Below are positions 55,775 through 64,000 of a stretch of DNA of 64,000 nucleotides, in pieces. The stretch is from Bradyrhizobium sp. CCBAU 51765 (GTDB lineage: Bacteria > Pseudomonadota > Alphaproteobacteria > Rhizobiales > Xanthobacteraceae): positions 1,415,001 through 1,479,000 of the forward strand of contig NZ_CP030038.1 of assembly GCF_015291725.1 (NCBI RefSeq), given 5' to 3'. Position numbers and translations under genes: made by a program. Below the pieces are notes generated by a model that did no database searches, was not told the DNA's origin, and saw only the letters and a list, made by a program, of their open reading frames with translations. Numbering within the stretch: position 1 is the first letter of the stretch; each line of letters opens with the position of its first letter.

Positions 55775-55843
55775 TTACTTCTTCTTCGCCTTCTTGGCCT
55801 TTTTCGCCTTCTTCTTCGCCGCCTTCTTCGCTTTCTTAGCCAT
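55775..55843 (-). CDS. 22-residue lysine/alanine microprotein (histone H1-like)
   Basis: ATG with GAGAGGA four bases upstream and 22 codons to TAA, then a good terminator on the same strand. After Met the product is made only of Ala and Lys in AKK/KAKK units (for example AKKAAKKKAKK), like the C-terminal tails of bacterial histone H1-like proteins. No globular part is present. I infer nucleic acid binding by charge. The gene is too short for standard callers, and function is unproven. Confidence 0.6.
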   Translation of the reverse strand: MAKKAKKAAKKKAKKAKKAKKK

Positions 55844-56261
55844 AGTATCCTCTCAAGGGTTTAATGGTGGAACGCGACACGAGGGATGCTCGGCGGAGGG
55901 CCAGCCTCGCAACATCCTCGATGACAAACTCAGCAGATTCGGAGCCGGCTGCCCCGCGCTGTCATATCTCCGTCATTGCGTTATCCACAGCTCAGATGCA
56001 TTTTCGGGTGATTTTTGGCCGCGAATCCGCCTCGCCGCGCTCCCGCGGCGGCGCCTGCTCCTCCGCAGCAAGGTTTGATTAACGATGCCGCAATCCGTTT
56101 CGTCGATTCATCAATCCAAAACCAATGCCCGACTTTGCACGATTGCGGTGAGACTCCATTAAGCGCGCCGCGCACATGATCGCCCGCAAGAACACGGGGG
56201 CGGGTATGTACGGGCAGTTGCCAAACGAAGAGGGCGGGACCATGCGCGTCCCGCAGTCGCC
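55844..56261. other. 418-base intergenic region, no gene seen
   Basis: Lies between divergent genes. No protein-like frame or repeat family member was found. The GC-rich part near 56160-56240 (GGGGGCGGG, GAGGGCGGG) may hold promoter sequences for the diguanylate cyclase. Confidence 0.5.
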
Positions 56262-57470
56262 ATGCTGAGCGTGCCGACACTCTGGACCGTCATCGTCATC
56301 AACTTCCTGGCGCTCGGCCTGGTCTGGGCCTATGTGGCGCGCGCCTACCCCAAATTCGAGGCGGCGCGGTACTGGACGGCGGCGGCGGTGCTGGCTGCAG
56401 CAGGCGCGGCGATCTCGATGCTGCGCGACGTGATGGATCCGCGCTTTCCGCTGATCGGCGGCGGCGGCCTGATGATCTTCTCCTCCTGGCTCGCCTGCAT
56501 GGGGGTGATCCGGTTCTATCACCGGCCGGTGTCCTGGCCGGCGGCGATCGTCCATTCGCTGCTCTGCAGCGCCGGCCTCGCCTTCTTCCTGGTCGTCGTC
56601 GACAACATGCCGATGCGGGTCGTGATCTACTCGCTGGCGCAATCGACGCCGATCCTGCTGACGCTGCCGCTGCTCCTCGGCGAGCAGAACGGGCGGGAAA
56701 ATCCCGGCGCTCGCCTCGCTGCGATCGTCGGATTGCTGCTCCTGTCCATTCACGTCGTCCGCTCCGGCGCGGCGCTGCTCGGCTATGGCGGCGCCATCAC
56801 CGCGATCAATTTCAACGGCCTGCAGGCCGTGATGATCCTGTTCCTGGTGTTCCTGGCCATGGGCTGGAATTTCGCCTGCCTGCTGATGGCGATCGAGCGG
56901 TTGCGCAACGAGGTTGCCGACCTTGCGCTGCTCGACGATCTCACCGGGGTCGCCAACCGGCGGCATCTCTTGCAGCGCCTGACCGAGGAATGCGCCCGCT
57001 CGGCGCGAAGCGGCGCGCCGTTCTCTCTGTTGCTGATCGATCTCGACGGCTTCAAGACCATCAACGACACCCATGGCCACGCCGCCGGCGATGCCTGCCT
57101 GAAGCACTTTACCCTGATGGCGCAGACGCGCCTCCGGCCCGGCGACATGCTCGCCCGCACCGGCGGCGACGAGTTCTGCATCGTGCTGCCGTCCTCGTCC
57201 CTGCGCGAGGCTGCCGCGATCGCCCGCCGCGTGATCGAGGTCTGCCGTCAGGATGCCGCCACCTGCACCGGAAGCGAGATTCCGATCGCGATCTCGATCG
57301 GCGTCGCGCAGTGGGACCGCGACATCGGGGAATTCCCGGATCGCCTGATGGCCAATGCCGATCATGCCCTCTATGCCGCCAAGAAGAACGGCAAGAACGA
57401 TTTCGCGATCCATGATCCCGCCCCGCCGCTTTCGCCGGAGTTGATCGAGGCGTTGAGGAAATTCGCGTAA
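56262..57470 (+). CDS. membrane diguanylate cyclase (GGDEF)
   Basis: A 402-residue enzyme making cyclic di-GMP. Six or seven membrane helices fill residues 5-215 (SVPTLWTVIVINFLALGLVWAYV onward), a MASE-type sensor of unknown ligand. The GGDEF domain at about 225-390 has the intact motif GGDEF at 301-305 and an RxxD inhibitory site five residues before it (RPGDMLART), so product inhibition is expected. No EAL domain. Single gene. Confidence 0.93.
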   Translation: MLSVPTLWTVIVINFLALGLVWAYVARAYPKFEAARYWTAAAVLAAAGAAISMLRDVMDPRFPLIGGGGLMIFSSWLACMGVIRFYHRPVSWPAAIVHSLLCSAGLAFFLVVVDNMPMRVVIYSLAQSTPILLTLPLLLGEQNGRENPGARLAAIVGLLLLSIHVVRSGAALLGYGGAITAINFNGLQAVMILFLVFLAMGWNFACLLMAIERLRNEVADLALLDDLTGVANRRHLLQRLTEECARSARSGAPFSLLLIDLDGFKTINDTHGHAAGDACLKHFTLMAQTRLRPGDMLARTGGDEFCIVLPSSSLREAAAIARRVIEVCRQDAATCTGSEIPIAISIGVAQWDRDIGEFPDRLMANADHALYAAKKNGKNDFAIHDPAPPLSPELIEALRKFA

Positions 57471-57523
57471 AGTCTGCCAAGGCGCGCCGCGATCAGGATG
57501 AATCGCCATCGCGCTTCAGGTTG

Positions 57524-57580
57524 CTTGTTTGAGCATGATCTTTCCGGAAAACCGCTGCACACTTGTCCGGATGATGCTGT
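57524..57580. repeat. GCATGATC-type palindromic repeat, copy 2
   Basis: GTTTGAGCATGATC and CCGGATGATGC flank AACCGCTGCACACTTGTCC; the reverse complement matches the element nested at 1409-1462. Confidence 0.75.
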
Positions 57581-57605
57581 AGCCTCGGGTCGCATTGGAC
57601 CTCGC

Positions 57606-58232
57606 ATGATGATGTTTCGCCGGCCCGCGGCCGTTTTTGCCGCTCTCCTTCTGATCGCTCCTGCCGCCGCCACCAACGCCGAGCTCGCAAAGCTCGCGCG
57701 CGCCTCCGGCACGCCCGACATCCCCGGCTTGAAGATCGTCTGGCTGGCGCCATGGGGCGACGTCCGCAACGCCAAGCCCTGGCGCAACATCATCGTGCAC
57801 CAGACCGAGGGACCTGCGGGCTCGGCGCGCGGCGGCGCGCAAGCGCAGGCGAAGAACCCGACACGGCGCGGCGTCACGGTGTGGGTCGAGACCGACGGCA
57901 CGGTCTATTGGGCGGTCGCCGAGAATCTGGTGCCGACCCACGGCGACGGTGCCAACCGCAACGACAGCAAGTACATCGACAACAGCTCGACCTACCGCCA
58001 GGTGGTGCGCGACAACTCGATCGGCGTCGAGTTCGCCGGCAACTATCCCGACGTGACGAGGGGCCCGACCGAAGCACAGGTCGCGGCGTGGAAGATCCTC
58101 GTGCAGGTGCTGCGCGCGCGCTACGGCATCCCGCTCGACCGCGTCTATGCGCACAACTGGATCGACTACAAGGATTCGCGCTATTGCGAGGGGTGCACGC
58201 TCGCGACGATGGCGAGGGAGTGGGGGGAGTAG
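57606..58232 (+). CDS. exported N-acetylmuramoyl-L-alanine amidase (Amidase_2)
   Basis: A 208-residue zinc amidase that removes the peptide from muramic acid. Signal FRRPAAVFAALLLIAPAAA (about 4-22). Zinc ligands: His in IIVHQTEGPAG, His in VYAHNWIDYKDSRYC, and the late Cys or Asp of that block. Typical members have HRD here, and this one has YCEGC, a variant ending. The start at 57606 is one of three consecutive ATG codons, so 57609 or 57612 are equally possible. It follows a repeat and the diguanylate cyclase. Confidence 0.85.
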   Translation: MMMFRRPAAVFAALLLIAPAAATNAELAKLARASGTPDIPGLKIVWLAPWGDVRNAKPWRNIIVHQTEGPAGSARGGAQAQAKNPTRRGVTVWVETDGTVYWAVAENLVPTHGDGANRNDSKYIDNSSTYRQVVRDNSIGVEFAGNYPDVTRGPTEAQVAAWKILVQVLRARYGIPLDRVYAHNWIDYKDSRYCEGCTLATMAREWGE

Positions 58233-58418
58233 TCGAACAGGCACGTCCGGCAATCGGAGGCCGAAACCACCAATGCCGGACGGCCATCGAGAGCGATGCG
58301 CTTCAAGGGGCGCTAGCGCGAGATGGACCTGCAGACCATTGATATCGGCCACATGTCGGCGTTGGGATATGCGCTTGCAGGCCTTGTCCACCGCAAAGCG
58401 CCGCGGGCGAGCTGCCGG

Positions 58419-59315
58419 TCAGTCGCGCGATGTAGAGAGCCCCGCGAGAAGCGGAGCGTACGCGGCGAGCCTGCGGGATACGAACTCCCTGAACAGCCGC
58501 ACGCGCTTCGTCTTGCGTGTCTCTCCCTGTGTGAGAAGCCAAACCGTTCCGTACATGTGCAGGTCAGTGCCCGGCACCCTCACCAGCAGGGAGTCGGCAT
58601 CGCCGACGAAGCAAGGCAGTGTCGTGATCCCGAGCCCCTGCCGTACAGCAACGATCTGCGCCCCGGCGTCACTGGTCCTGAATGGAACCCCCGTGGTGCG
58701 AACCTCACCCTCGCTGGCCCAATCCGGAATTCCATGAATGCTGATGACGATCCAGCGGATGGGATCAGGCGCGCCCGCACGCCACGCGGCGAGTCGATCG
58801 CGGGACATGTAGACGCCGCCGAACAGCTCCGGTCCCTTCAGGCCGTGAAGATTGAGCGGCAGGGTTTTGCGGTCGTAGACGACGCGGATCGCCACGTCGG
58901 CCTCCCGGTTGGTCAGATTTGCCAGCTCGCCGAACGATAGGATTTCCATCTCGATGTCCGGATGCAGACGCGCGAAATCCGCGAAGTCCGGCATGAGCAG
59001 GTGTGTCGCGAGGGGCGGCGGCAACGTCACCCGCAGACGCCCGCGCACGCTCTGGTCGCGCCCGAAGACGCGCGTCTCCAATTGGTGCGACGACGCTTCC
59101 ATCTGGTCCGCGAACTCGAGGACCTCCTCGCCTGCAGCCGTCAGGCGGTAGCCCGAAGGCAGCTTTTCGAACATGTGCACCCCGAGGCGCTCCTCGAGCT
59201 GGGCGATGCGTCGCAGCACTGTCGCGTGGTTCACACCGAGGCGCTCGGCGGCAGCCCGGACCGAGCCTCCGCGCGCGACGGCAAGAAAGAAGCGAACGTC
59301 ATCCCAATCGATCAT
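58419..59315 (-). CDS. LysR family transcriptional regulator
   Basis: A 298-residue LysR regulator (MIDWDDVRFFLAVARGGSVRAAAERLGVNHATVLRRIAQLEERLGVHMFE). The effector domain follows from about 90. It is divergent from a two-SDR and NADP-oxidoreductase cluster, so it is the likely local regulator. The start at 59315 gives normal family length; a longer frame to 59507 has no ribosome site. The upstream gap is 269 bases. Confidence 0.9.
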   Translation of the reverse strand: MIDWDDVRFFLAVARGGSVRAAAERLGVNHATVLRRIAQLEERLGVHMFEKLPSGYRLTAAGEEVLEFADQMEASSHQLETRVFGRDQSVRGRLRVTLPPPLATHLLMPDFADFARLHPDIEMEILSFGELANLTNREADVAIRVVYDRKTLPLNLHGLKGPELFGGVYMSRDRLAAWRAGAPDPIRWIVISIHGIPDWASEGEVRTTGVPFRTSDAGAQIVAVRQGLGITTLPCFVGDADSLLVRVPGTDLHMYGTVWLLTQGETRKTKRVRLFREFVSRRLAAYAPLLAGLSTSRD

Positions 59316-59584
59316 GGTGCAATCCCGCACCGCGCGGTGCGCCTTCCAAAGTCCGTATCTGCGCCTCCTACAGCAGTATGGGCGGTCATCATAGCCTGTG
59401 CCGAGCAAGCAAGGCCCAATTCCGAAACGGCGAACGGCGATCATCGCGGCTGACGTCAGTCGCCCGGCCGGATTGATTTCGCACCACCGATGTGCGCGCT
59501 TCCGCACTCAACGCCCGACGCCGGGGGACCTATGTCGAGGTTCTCGGGGGCAGATGCTGTTCCGACACTACGAAAGGAGAAGTC

Positions 59585-60319
59585 ATGGGAAAGCTGGAGG
59601 GTAAGGTTGCAGTCATCACGGGCGGCGCGACCGGAATCGGCCGCGCCGCAGCAAAGCGCTTCATCGATGAAGGCGCGTTCGTCTTCATCTTCGGCCGCAG
59701 ACAGGAAGCGCTCGACGCGGCTGTGGCCGACCTCGGGCCCAAACTCCGCGCGGTGAGGGGCTCGGTCTCCGATCTGGCCGACCTCGACCGACTCTACGCG
59801 GCGGTGAAGGCCGAGCGCGGATCCCTCGACATCGTCTTCGCCAATGCCGGGGCGGGAAGCCAGCTTCGGCTCGGCGAGATCACCGCCGCACACGTTGACG
59901 AAACTTTCGACACCAACGTGAAGGGTACGATCTTCACCGTCCAGAAGGCGCTGCCGCTGATGGGCCTGGGCGGTTCGATCATCCTGACCGGATCGAGTGC
60001 CGGCACCACGGGCGCGCCGGCAATGAGCGCCTACAGCGCGAGCAAGGCGGCCGTGCGCAATCTCGCACGGACCTGGGCCGAGGACCTGAAGGGCAGCGGC
60101 ATCCGAGTAAACGTGCTGTCGCCCGGGGCGACAGCGACCGAACTCGCAAAGGAAGCGCTCGGCGAGGAGGGGCAGAAGGTCTTCGCCTCGATGACTCCGC
60201 TCCAGCGAATGGCCGATCCGGCGGAGATCGGGGCCGTGGCCGCCTTTCTCGCGTCGTCGGACAGCAGCTTCATGACCGCCAGCGAAGTCGCCGTCGACGG
60301 CGGCTTAGCGCAACTCTGA
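59585..60319 (+). CDS. SDR family oxidoreductase (tandem copy 1)
   Basis: A 244-residue classical SDR: TGGATGIGRAAAKRF near residue 13, NAGAGSQ at 85, catalytic Ser in LTGSSAG, Tyr-Lys in YSASKAAVRNLAR, and AVDGGLAQL at the end. It is closely related to the next gene (shared KLEDKVAVITGG, NAGAG, FTVQKALPL and AVDGG blocks), so a tandem duplication is likely. AGGAGAAG gives the start. Substrate unknown; members are often quinone or carbonyl reductases. Confidence 0.92.
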   Translation: MGKLEGKVAVITGGATGIGRAAAKRFIDEGAFVFIFGRRQEALDAAVADLGPKLRAVRGSVSDLADLDRLYAAVKAERGSLDIVFANAGAGSQLRLGEITAAHVDETFDTNVKGTIFTVQKALPLMGLGGSIILTGSSAGTTGAPAMSAYSASKAAVRNLARTWAEDLKGSGIRVNVLSPGATATELAKEALGEEGQKVFASMTPLQRMADPAEIGAVAAFLASSDSSFMTASEVAVDGGLAQL

Positions 60320-60368
60320 CCCCCGGCGCGGTCCCGTGCCTGGCCCACACAACGAAAGATAAGAGATC

Positions 60369-61121
60369 ATGAAAAAACTGGAAGATAAGGTCGCAGTCAT
60401 CACGGGCGGAAGCAGCGGGATTGGGTTGGCCACAGCCAAGCGCTTCGTGGAAGAAGGTGCGCACGTCGTGATCACCGGGCGACGAGAGAAAGACCTGAAG
60501 GAGGCCGCGGCCTTCATCGAGAGAAACGTTACGACGGTCGTGGGCGACGTGTCGCGCTTGGAAGATCTGGACCGACTCTATGCCGTCGTGAAAGAGAAAC
60601 ATGGTCACATCGATATTCTCTTCGCAAACGCGGGCGCGGGGACGATCGCACCGCTCGCGGCAGCTACTGAGGCCCATTTTGACCAGACCTTCGATGTGAA
60701 CGTGAAGGGACTGTTCTTTACGGTGCAGAAAGCCCTTCCCCTCTTCAAAGACGGCGGTTCGATTATCCTGAACTCTTCCGTCTCGAACGTGTTGGGGCTG
60801 CCAGGGTTTAGCGCCTACGCCGCGAGCAAGGCGGCTGTGCGCAACTTCTCGCGCGCTTGGACGCTGGAGCTGAAAGACCGCAAAATCCGCGTGAATACGA
60901 TGAGCCCCGGACCAACCGAGACCCCTGCCTTGGAGACAACGACGGGCCTTACCCCTGAGCAGGCAGAGCAAGCGGCCGGTCAATTTGCTTCACAGATCCC
61001 AATGGGTCGCAGGGGCAAGCCAGAGGAAATCGCGGCTGCCGTCACGTTCCTTGCCTCCGATGAAAGTTCGTTCATCACCGGCGTGGATCTCGCCGTCGAT
61101 GGGGGCATGGCGCAGGTCTGA
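60369..61121 (+). CDS. SDR family oxidoreductase (tandem copy 2)
   Basis: A 250-residue SDR with the same motifs (TGGSSGIGLATAKRF, NAGAGTIAPL, LNSSVSN, YAASKAAVRNFSRAW, AVDGGMAQV). It starts 49 bases after copy 1. Its third codon positions are less GC-rich than copy 1, so the two probably did not arise by very recent local duplication; one may have come from elsewhere. Confidence 0.92.
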   Translation: MKKLEDKVAVITGGSSGIGLATAKRFVEEGAHVVITGRREKDLKEAAAFIERNVTTVVGDVSRLEDLDRLYAVVKEKHGHIDILFANAGAGTIAPLAAATEAHFDQTFDVNVKGLFFTVQKALPLFKDGGSIILNSSVSNVLGLPGFSAYAASKAAVRNFSRAWTLELKDRKIRVNTMSPGPTETPALETTTGLTPEQAEQAAGQFASQIPMGRRGKPEEIAAAVTFLASDESSFITGVDLAVDGGMAQV

Positions 61122-61153
61122 CGCCGACATTAACACGACATCGGAGAGACATC

Positions 61154-61753
61154 ATGAGCTACGCAATTATCGGCTTCGGCAATATCGGCCGGGCTCTGGC
61201 GAAAGCGTTTGCCCGCAAAGGCATCGAAGTATCGGTTGCAACCACGCGCGACCCGGAAAGCTTTGCATCCGCGGCGGCCGCGATCGGACCCACGATCATT
61301 CCCAAAAAACTGGCGGAAGCGGTAAAGGCGGACATCGTCCTTTTGGCCGTCCGTTTCGAGTCGCACCAGGATGTTGCGAAGGCGCTGCCCAGCTGGCAGG
61401 GGAAGACGATCGTCGATGTGACCAATGCCTACGGTGTGTCCCCCGAGAAACTGGGGGGACAGCCCTCGTCCAAGGCCGTCGCGCAGGCCTTCGCTGCCGG
61501 TCGACTGGTCAAGGGCTTCAATCATTTGGCCGCTGCCGTCCTTGATCAAAATCCGGCCGTACATGGTGGCAGAAGAGTCGTGTTCCTGGCGAGCGACGAT
61601 GCCGACGCCGCAGCGGAGATTGGTGCGCTTGCGGAAGATCTCGGCTTCGCGCCGATCAAGCTTGGCGGGCTTTCGGAAGGTGGGCTGCTGGTCCAGGCGC
61701 GCGGAAATAGCTGGGGCCAACTGATCTTCAAGGACCTGGTCAAGTTCGACTGA
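61154..61753 (+). CDS. NADP-binding oxidoreductase, F420-reductase-like
   Basis: A 199-residue Rossmann protein (YAIIGFGNIGRALAKAFARKGIEVSVATTRD) of the NADPH-dependent F420 reductase-like family, single domain. It lacks a second catalytic domain. In bacteria without F420 such proteins reduce other cofactors or act as dinucleotide-binding regulators. It follows the two SDRs at 32 bases, so a three-gene redox operon under the divergent LysR is likely. Confidence 0.88.
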   Translation: MSYAIIGFGNIGRALAKAFARKGIEVSVATTRDPESFASAAAAIGPTIIPKKLAEAVKADIVLLAVRFESHQDVAKALPSWQGKTIVDVTNAYGVSPEKLGGQPSSKAVAQAFAAGRLVKGFNHLAAAVLDQNPAVHGGRRVVFLASDDADAAAEIGALAEDLGFAPIKLGGLSEGGLLVQARGNSWGQLIFKDLVKFD

Positions 61754-61803
61754 TGAACACGCGACGTCCCCGCCGGCCGGGACATGACGCACGCGAGAAC
61801 AAC

Positions 61804-61995
61804 ATGCAACCGTGAAGGACTTCTTCGCCGCGATCGGTCGCGGTGATAGGGGGGATTGCTGGTGCTGGTCGCCGAGGACATCGAGTGGATCACCCGGGCG
61901 AGGAGTGGCCGCTGGCCGGAATGCACCGCGGACATGCAGGGCTGGCGGCTGAAGCGCTGGGAGACGCGTATCGAAAGACATTGAGCGCAAGATGA
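61804..61995 (+). pseudogene. frameshifted fragment of an SnoaL-like gene
   Basis: Three reading frames in turn carry parts of one NTF2/SnoaL protein: VKDFFAAIGRGDR from 61812, then LLVLVAEDIEWI, then PGEEWPLAGMHRGHAGLA to TGA at 61995. ATG-CAA at 61804 is separated from the first part by one missing base. It has at least two or three frameshifts and ends early, with no downstream half. It would have been the fourth gene of the redox cluster. Bases 61996-62200 show no gene. Confidence 0.75.
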
Positions 61996-62200
61996 CGGAG
62001 CGGGGCAGACATGGCTTGATCTCTGCTAGTGGCTCGCTACCGGGGCATAGCGACCCTCGTGCCCCGTCAGCTCGGCCGATTTATGGGTTCACGGCCTGGT
62101 ATCTCGGAGCGCGAGATCTCTCTATGAGAGTCGCGAAGTGGATGCCTAACCTTCGCGGAGGCATGGCATCGATCGTGAAGTGACGCTCACAAGACCAAAC

Positions 62201-62230
62201 AAAAAAAGCCGGCGTTGCCGCCGGCTTTTT
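62201..62230. terminator. bidirectional terminator before rpoH end
   Basis: AAGCCGGCG-TTGC-CGCCGGCTT with an A run before and T run after; ends rpoH on the minus strand. Confidence 0.85.
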
Positions 62231-62273
62231 CTCTCTTTCGATCCGCCAATCTGTCTCCGCGGCGAAAGCCCGC

Positions 62274-63173
62274 TTAATGCGCGGCTTCCAGTGCGGCCTG
62301 TTCCTGCCTTGCGATCGTGCCCTTGACCGCGGACTGCACCTTCTCGAAGGCGCGGACCTCGATCTGGCGGACGCGCTCGCGCGACACGCCGAACTCGGCG
62401 GCAAGGTCTTCCAGCGTCATCGGCTCATCGGCGAGACGGCGCGCCTCGAAGATGCGGCGTTCGCGCGGGTTGAGCACGCCCATGGCGCCGTTCAGCGCGT
62501 CACGGCGGTGATCATACTCCTCGTGCTCCGCCATCATGGCTTCCTGGTTGGGCGTGTTGTCGACCAGCCAGTCCTGCCATTCGCCGGCTTCGCCGTCGTC
62601 GCGGATCGGAGCGTTGAGCGACGCGTCGCCACCGAGGCGGCGGTTCATGTCGATCACGTCCTGATCGGTGACGCCGAGGCGCTTGGCAATCATCTTCACC
62701 TGGTCGGGGCGGAGATCGCCCTCGTCCAGCGCGTTGATCTTGCTCTTCGCCTTGCGCAGGTTGAAGAACAGCTTCTTCTGGTTCGCGGTGGTGCCCATCT
62801 TCACGAGCGACCAGGAACGCAGAATGTACTCTTGAATCGACGCCTTGATCCACCACATGGCGTAGGTGGCGAGACGGAACCCCTTCTCGGGTTCGAAACG
62901 CTTCACCGCCTGCATCAGGCCGACATTGCCTTCCGAGACGACCTCGGAGATCGGCAGGCCGTAGCCGCGATAGCCCATGGCGATCTTGGCCACGAGGCGG
63001 AGGTGGCTGGTAACGAGTTGGTGCGCCGCGTCGCGATCGTCGTGCTCGCGCCAACGCTTGGCGAGCATGTATTCCTGCTGGGGTTCCAGCATCGGAAACT
63101 TGCGGATCTCGGCGAGGTAGCGAGAAAGGCCGGATTCTCCATTAAGGACCGGCAAAGCAGCGGTACGGGCCAT
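62274..63173 (-). CDS. rpoH: heat-shock sigma factor RpoH (sigma-32)
   Basis: A 299-residue heat-shock sigma factor directing RNA polymerase to chaperone and protease genes. Region 2 (SEGNVGLMQAVKRFEPEKGFRLATYAMWWIKASIQEYILRSWS) is followed by the RpoH box QKKLFFNLRKAKSK, and region 4.2 is VSRERVRQIEVRAFEKVQ. Bradyrhizobium has three rpoH genes; location beside an rluD-type gene and lack of a ROSE thermometer suggest the rpoH2 type (inference). GGAGGGC precedes the start. Confidence 0.95.
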   Translation of the reverse strand: MARTAALPVLNGESGLSRYLAEIRKFPMLEPQQEYMLAKRWREHDDRDAAHQLVTSHLRLVAKIAMGYRGYGLPISEVVSEGNVGLMQAVKRFEPEKGFRLATYAMWWIKASIQEYILRSWSLVKMGTTANQKKLFFNLRKAKSKINALDEGDLRPDQVKMIAKRLGVTDQDVIDMNRRLGGDASLNAPIRDDGEAGEWQDWLVDNTPNQEAMMAEHEEYDHRRDALNGAMGVLNPRERRIFEARRLADEPMTLEDLAAEFGVSRERVRQIEVRAFEKVQSAVKGTIARQEQAALEAAH

Positions 63174-63197
63174 AGTGCGCCCTCCAAAAGGTTCAGG

Positions 63198-63305
63198 CCC
63201 CCGATAGCGGCGGGCCAGGCAGACGACCGCTGTGTTAAAGCCGGCCGTAGCTGCGATGTTCCGCGTTGGTCATTTCAACGCAGACGCAATATACCCTATC
63301 GGGGG
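63198..63305 (-). promoter_or_regulatory. rpoH upstream region with inverted repeat and two promoter candidates
   Basis: CCCCCGATAG (63198-63207) and CTATCGGGGG (63296-63305) are perfect 10-base inverted repeats. Between them, on the minus strand, a TATATT (63288-63293) could be a -10, and GGAAC-N17-CTTT (63262 down to 63237) resembles an ECF/sigma-E promoter. No AUG or ROSE-type structure was recognised in the leader. Confidence 0.45.
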
Positions 63306-63391
63306 TCGAAAAGGGAAGGATTGCTGACGTCACGTCCCCGTGTGGCAGCTATAACTTTTTGTAATGTAAAGGCTTTCTGAAGCGGCCTGCG

Positions 63392-64000
63392 TCATAGCGC
63401 CGCTTTGAGGGTGCGTTCGAGGAGAAGCAAATCCTCCGGCAGAGGCGCCTCCCAGTGGAGTAATTCTCCTGTCCTCGGGTGCTCCAATACCAGCAGGTAA
63501 GCATGTAGGGCCTGCCGCCCCAGTGCCGCCAAAGCAGCCTGCGCCTCAGGGCCGAGCTGGTTGGCCTTGGTCTTGAAATGCGGGCCATAGACCGCATCGC
63601 CCATCAGGGGGTGGCCGGTGTGAGCGAGGTGGACGCGGATCTGATGGGTGCGGCCGGTCTCGAGCTCGCAGGCGAGCAGGGCGGCGACGGGCTTGCCGTC
63701 GCGCCCGGCAAAGCTATCCAGGATCTCCCAATGCGTCACCGCCTCGCGGCCGCCCTGGCGCACCGCCATCTTCTCGCGCGCATGCGGGTGGCGATCGATC
63801 GGCGCGTCCACCGTGCCGCGATGCCGGTTCGGCACCCCCCAGGCAAAGGCCATGTAGCCGCGGCGCATCGCGCCGGTGCGGCCGTGGTCGGCGAATTGGG
63901 CTGACAGCGAGGCATGCGCGAGGTCGTTCTTGGCGACCACCATCAGCCCCGTCGTGTCCTTGTCGAGCCGGTGCACGATGCCGGGCCGGCGCACCCCGCC
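63392..64000 (-). CDS. RluA/RluD-family 23S rRNA pseudouridine synthase (partial)
   Basis: The C-terminal 200 or so residues of an RluA-type pseudouridine synthase; the frame stays open to the right window edge, so the N-terminus with its S4 domain is outside. The catalytic Asp is in GIVHRLDKDTTGLMVVAKN, and other family blocks are ETGRTHQIRVHLAHTGHPLMGDAVYG and QALHAYLLVLEHP. These identify an enzyme making pseudouridine in rRNA. It is upstream of rpoH on the same strand, as in many alphaproteobacteria. Confidence 0.93.
   Translation of the reverse strand, partial: GGVRRPGIVHRLDKDTTGLMVVAKNDLAHASLSAQFADHGRTGAMRRGYMAFAWGVPNRHRGTVDAPIDRHPHAREKMAVRQGGREAVTHWEILDSFAGRDGKPVAALLACELETGRTHQIRVHLAHTGHPLMGDAVYGPHFKTKANQLGPEAQAALAALGRQALHAYLLVLEHPRTGELLHWEAPLPEDLLLLERTLKAAL

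Noticed and set aside
63174..63260. ROSE RNA thermometer upstream of rpoH
   Set aside because: No hairpin masking the GGAGGGC ribosome site was seen in the leader.

Overview
The window looks like chromosomal DNA of a Bradyrhizobium-type alphaproteobacterium. The case rests on high GC, rhizobial-style CarB, SerC and DnaG, the lrp-trxB-lsrB gene order, an rluD-rpoH order, FixK-type and EcfG-type promoter motifs, and many short interspersed palindromic repeats of kinds I associate with Bradyrhizobium and Rhodopseudomonas. Species cannot be fixed from sequence alone. No transposase, integrase, phage gene or CRISPR array was seen, so most of the window is core genome.

Layout: 0.2-3.2 kb holds the serine pathway (serC, serA), then a thiolase, a LysR regulator and an SnoaL-like protein. 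6.3-9.8 kb is a very large PdhS-like cell-cycle histidine kinase. 10-19 kb is a loose region with a phasin, tRNA-His, TenA, several tiny proteins, a CitE-like/CaiB-like CoA operon, an orphan ParA-like ATPase and three copies of one repeat family. 19.4-24 kb has a DapA-like enzyme, a candidate sRNA, lsrB, trxB, lrp and greA. 24.2-31.8 kb carries carB and carA, separated by a tRNA-like gene, a methyltransferase, dps, a cupin and a small FixK-linked gene. 31.9-45.8 kb holds catabolic, stress and transport genes: hydrolases, an acyl-CoA synthetase with MarR, a hybrid kinase, an ArsR/SRPBCC pair, LysE exporters, N-formylglutamate amidohydrolase and a short chlorite-dismutase-like heme protein. 46-50.5 kb is the dnaG-rpoD macromolecular synthesis pair. 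51-58 kb has small membrane proteins, a lytic transglycosylase, an SDR, a response regulator, a diguanylate cyclase and an amidase. 58.4-62 kb is an accessory redox cluster (LysR against SDR-SDR-NADP oxidoreductase and a broken SnoaL gene). The window ends in rpoH and the 3' part of an rluD-type gene.

Regulatory sites link some of these genes. An EcfG-type promoter precedes dps. FixK/FNR boxes lie beside a 71-residue protein and between a hypothetical gene and mltB. A near-consensus CtrA site precedes the PdhS-like kinase, and an intrinsic terminator lies directly in front of carB. Noncoding points of interest are the compact tRNA-like gene at 28.1 kb and a rod-shaped candidate sRNA at 20.4-20.55 kb. 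All functions are assigned from motifs and recalled family knowledge. No database search was possible.
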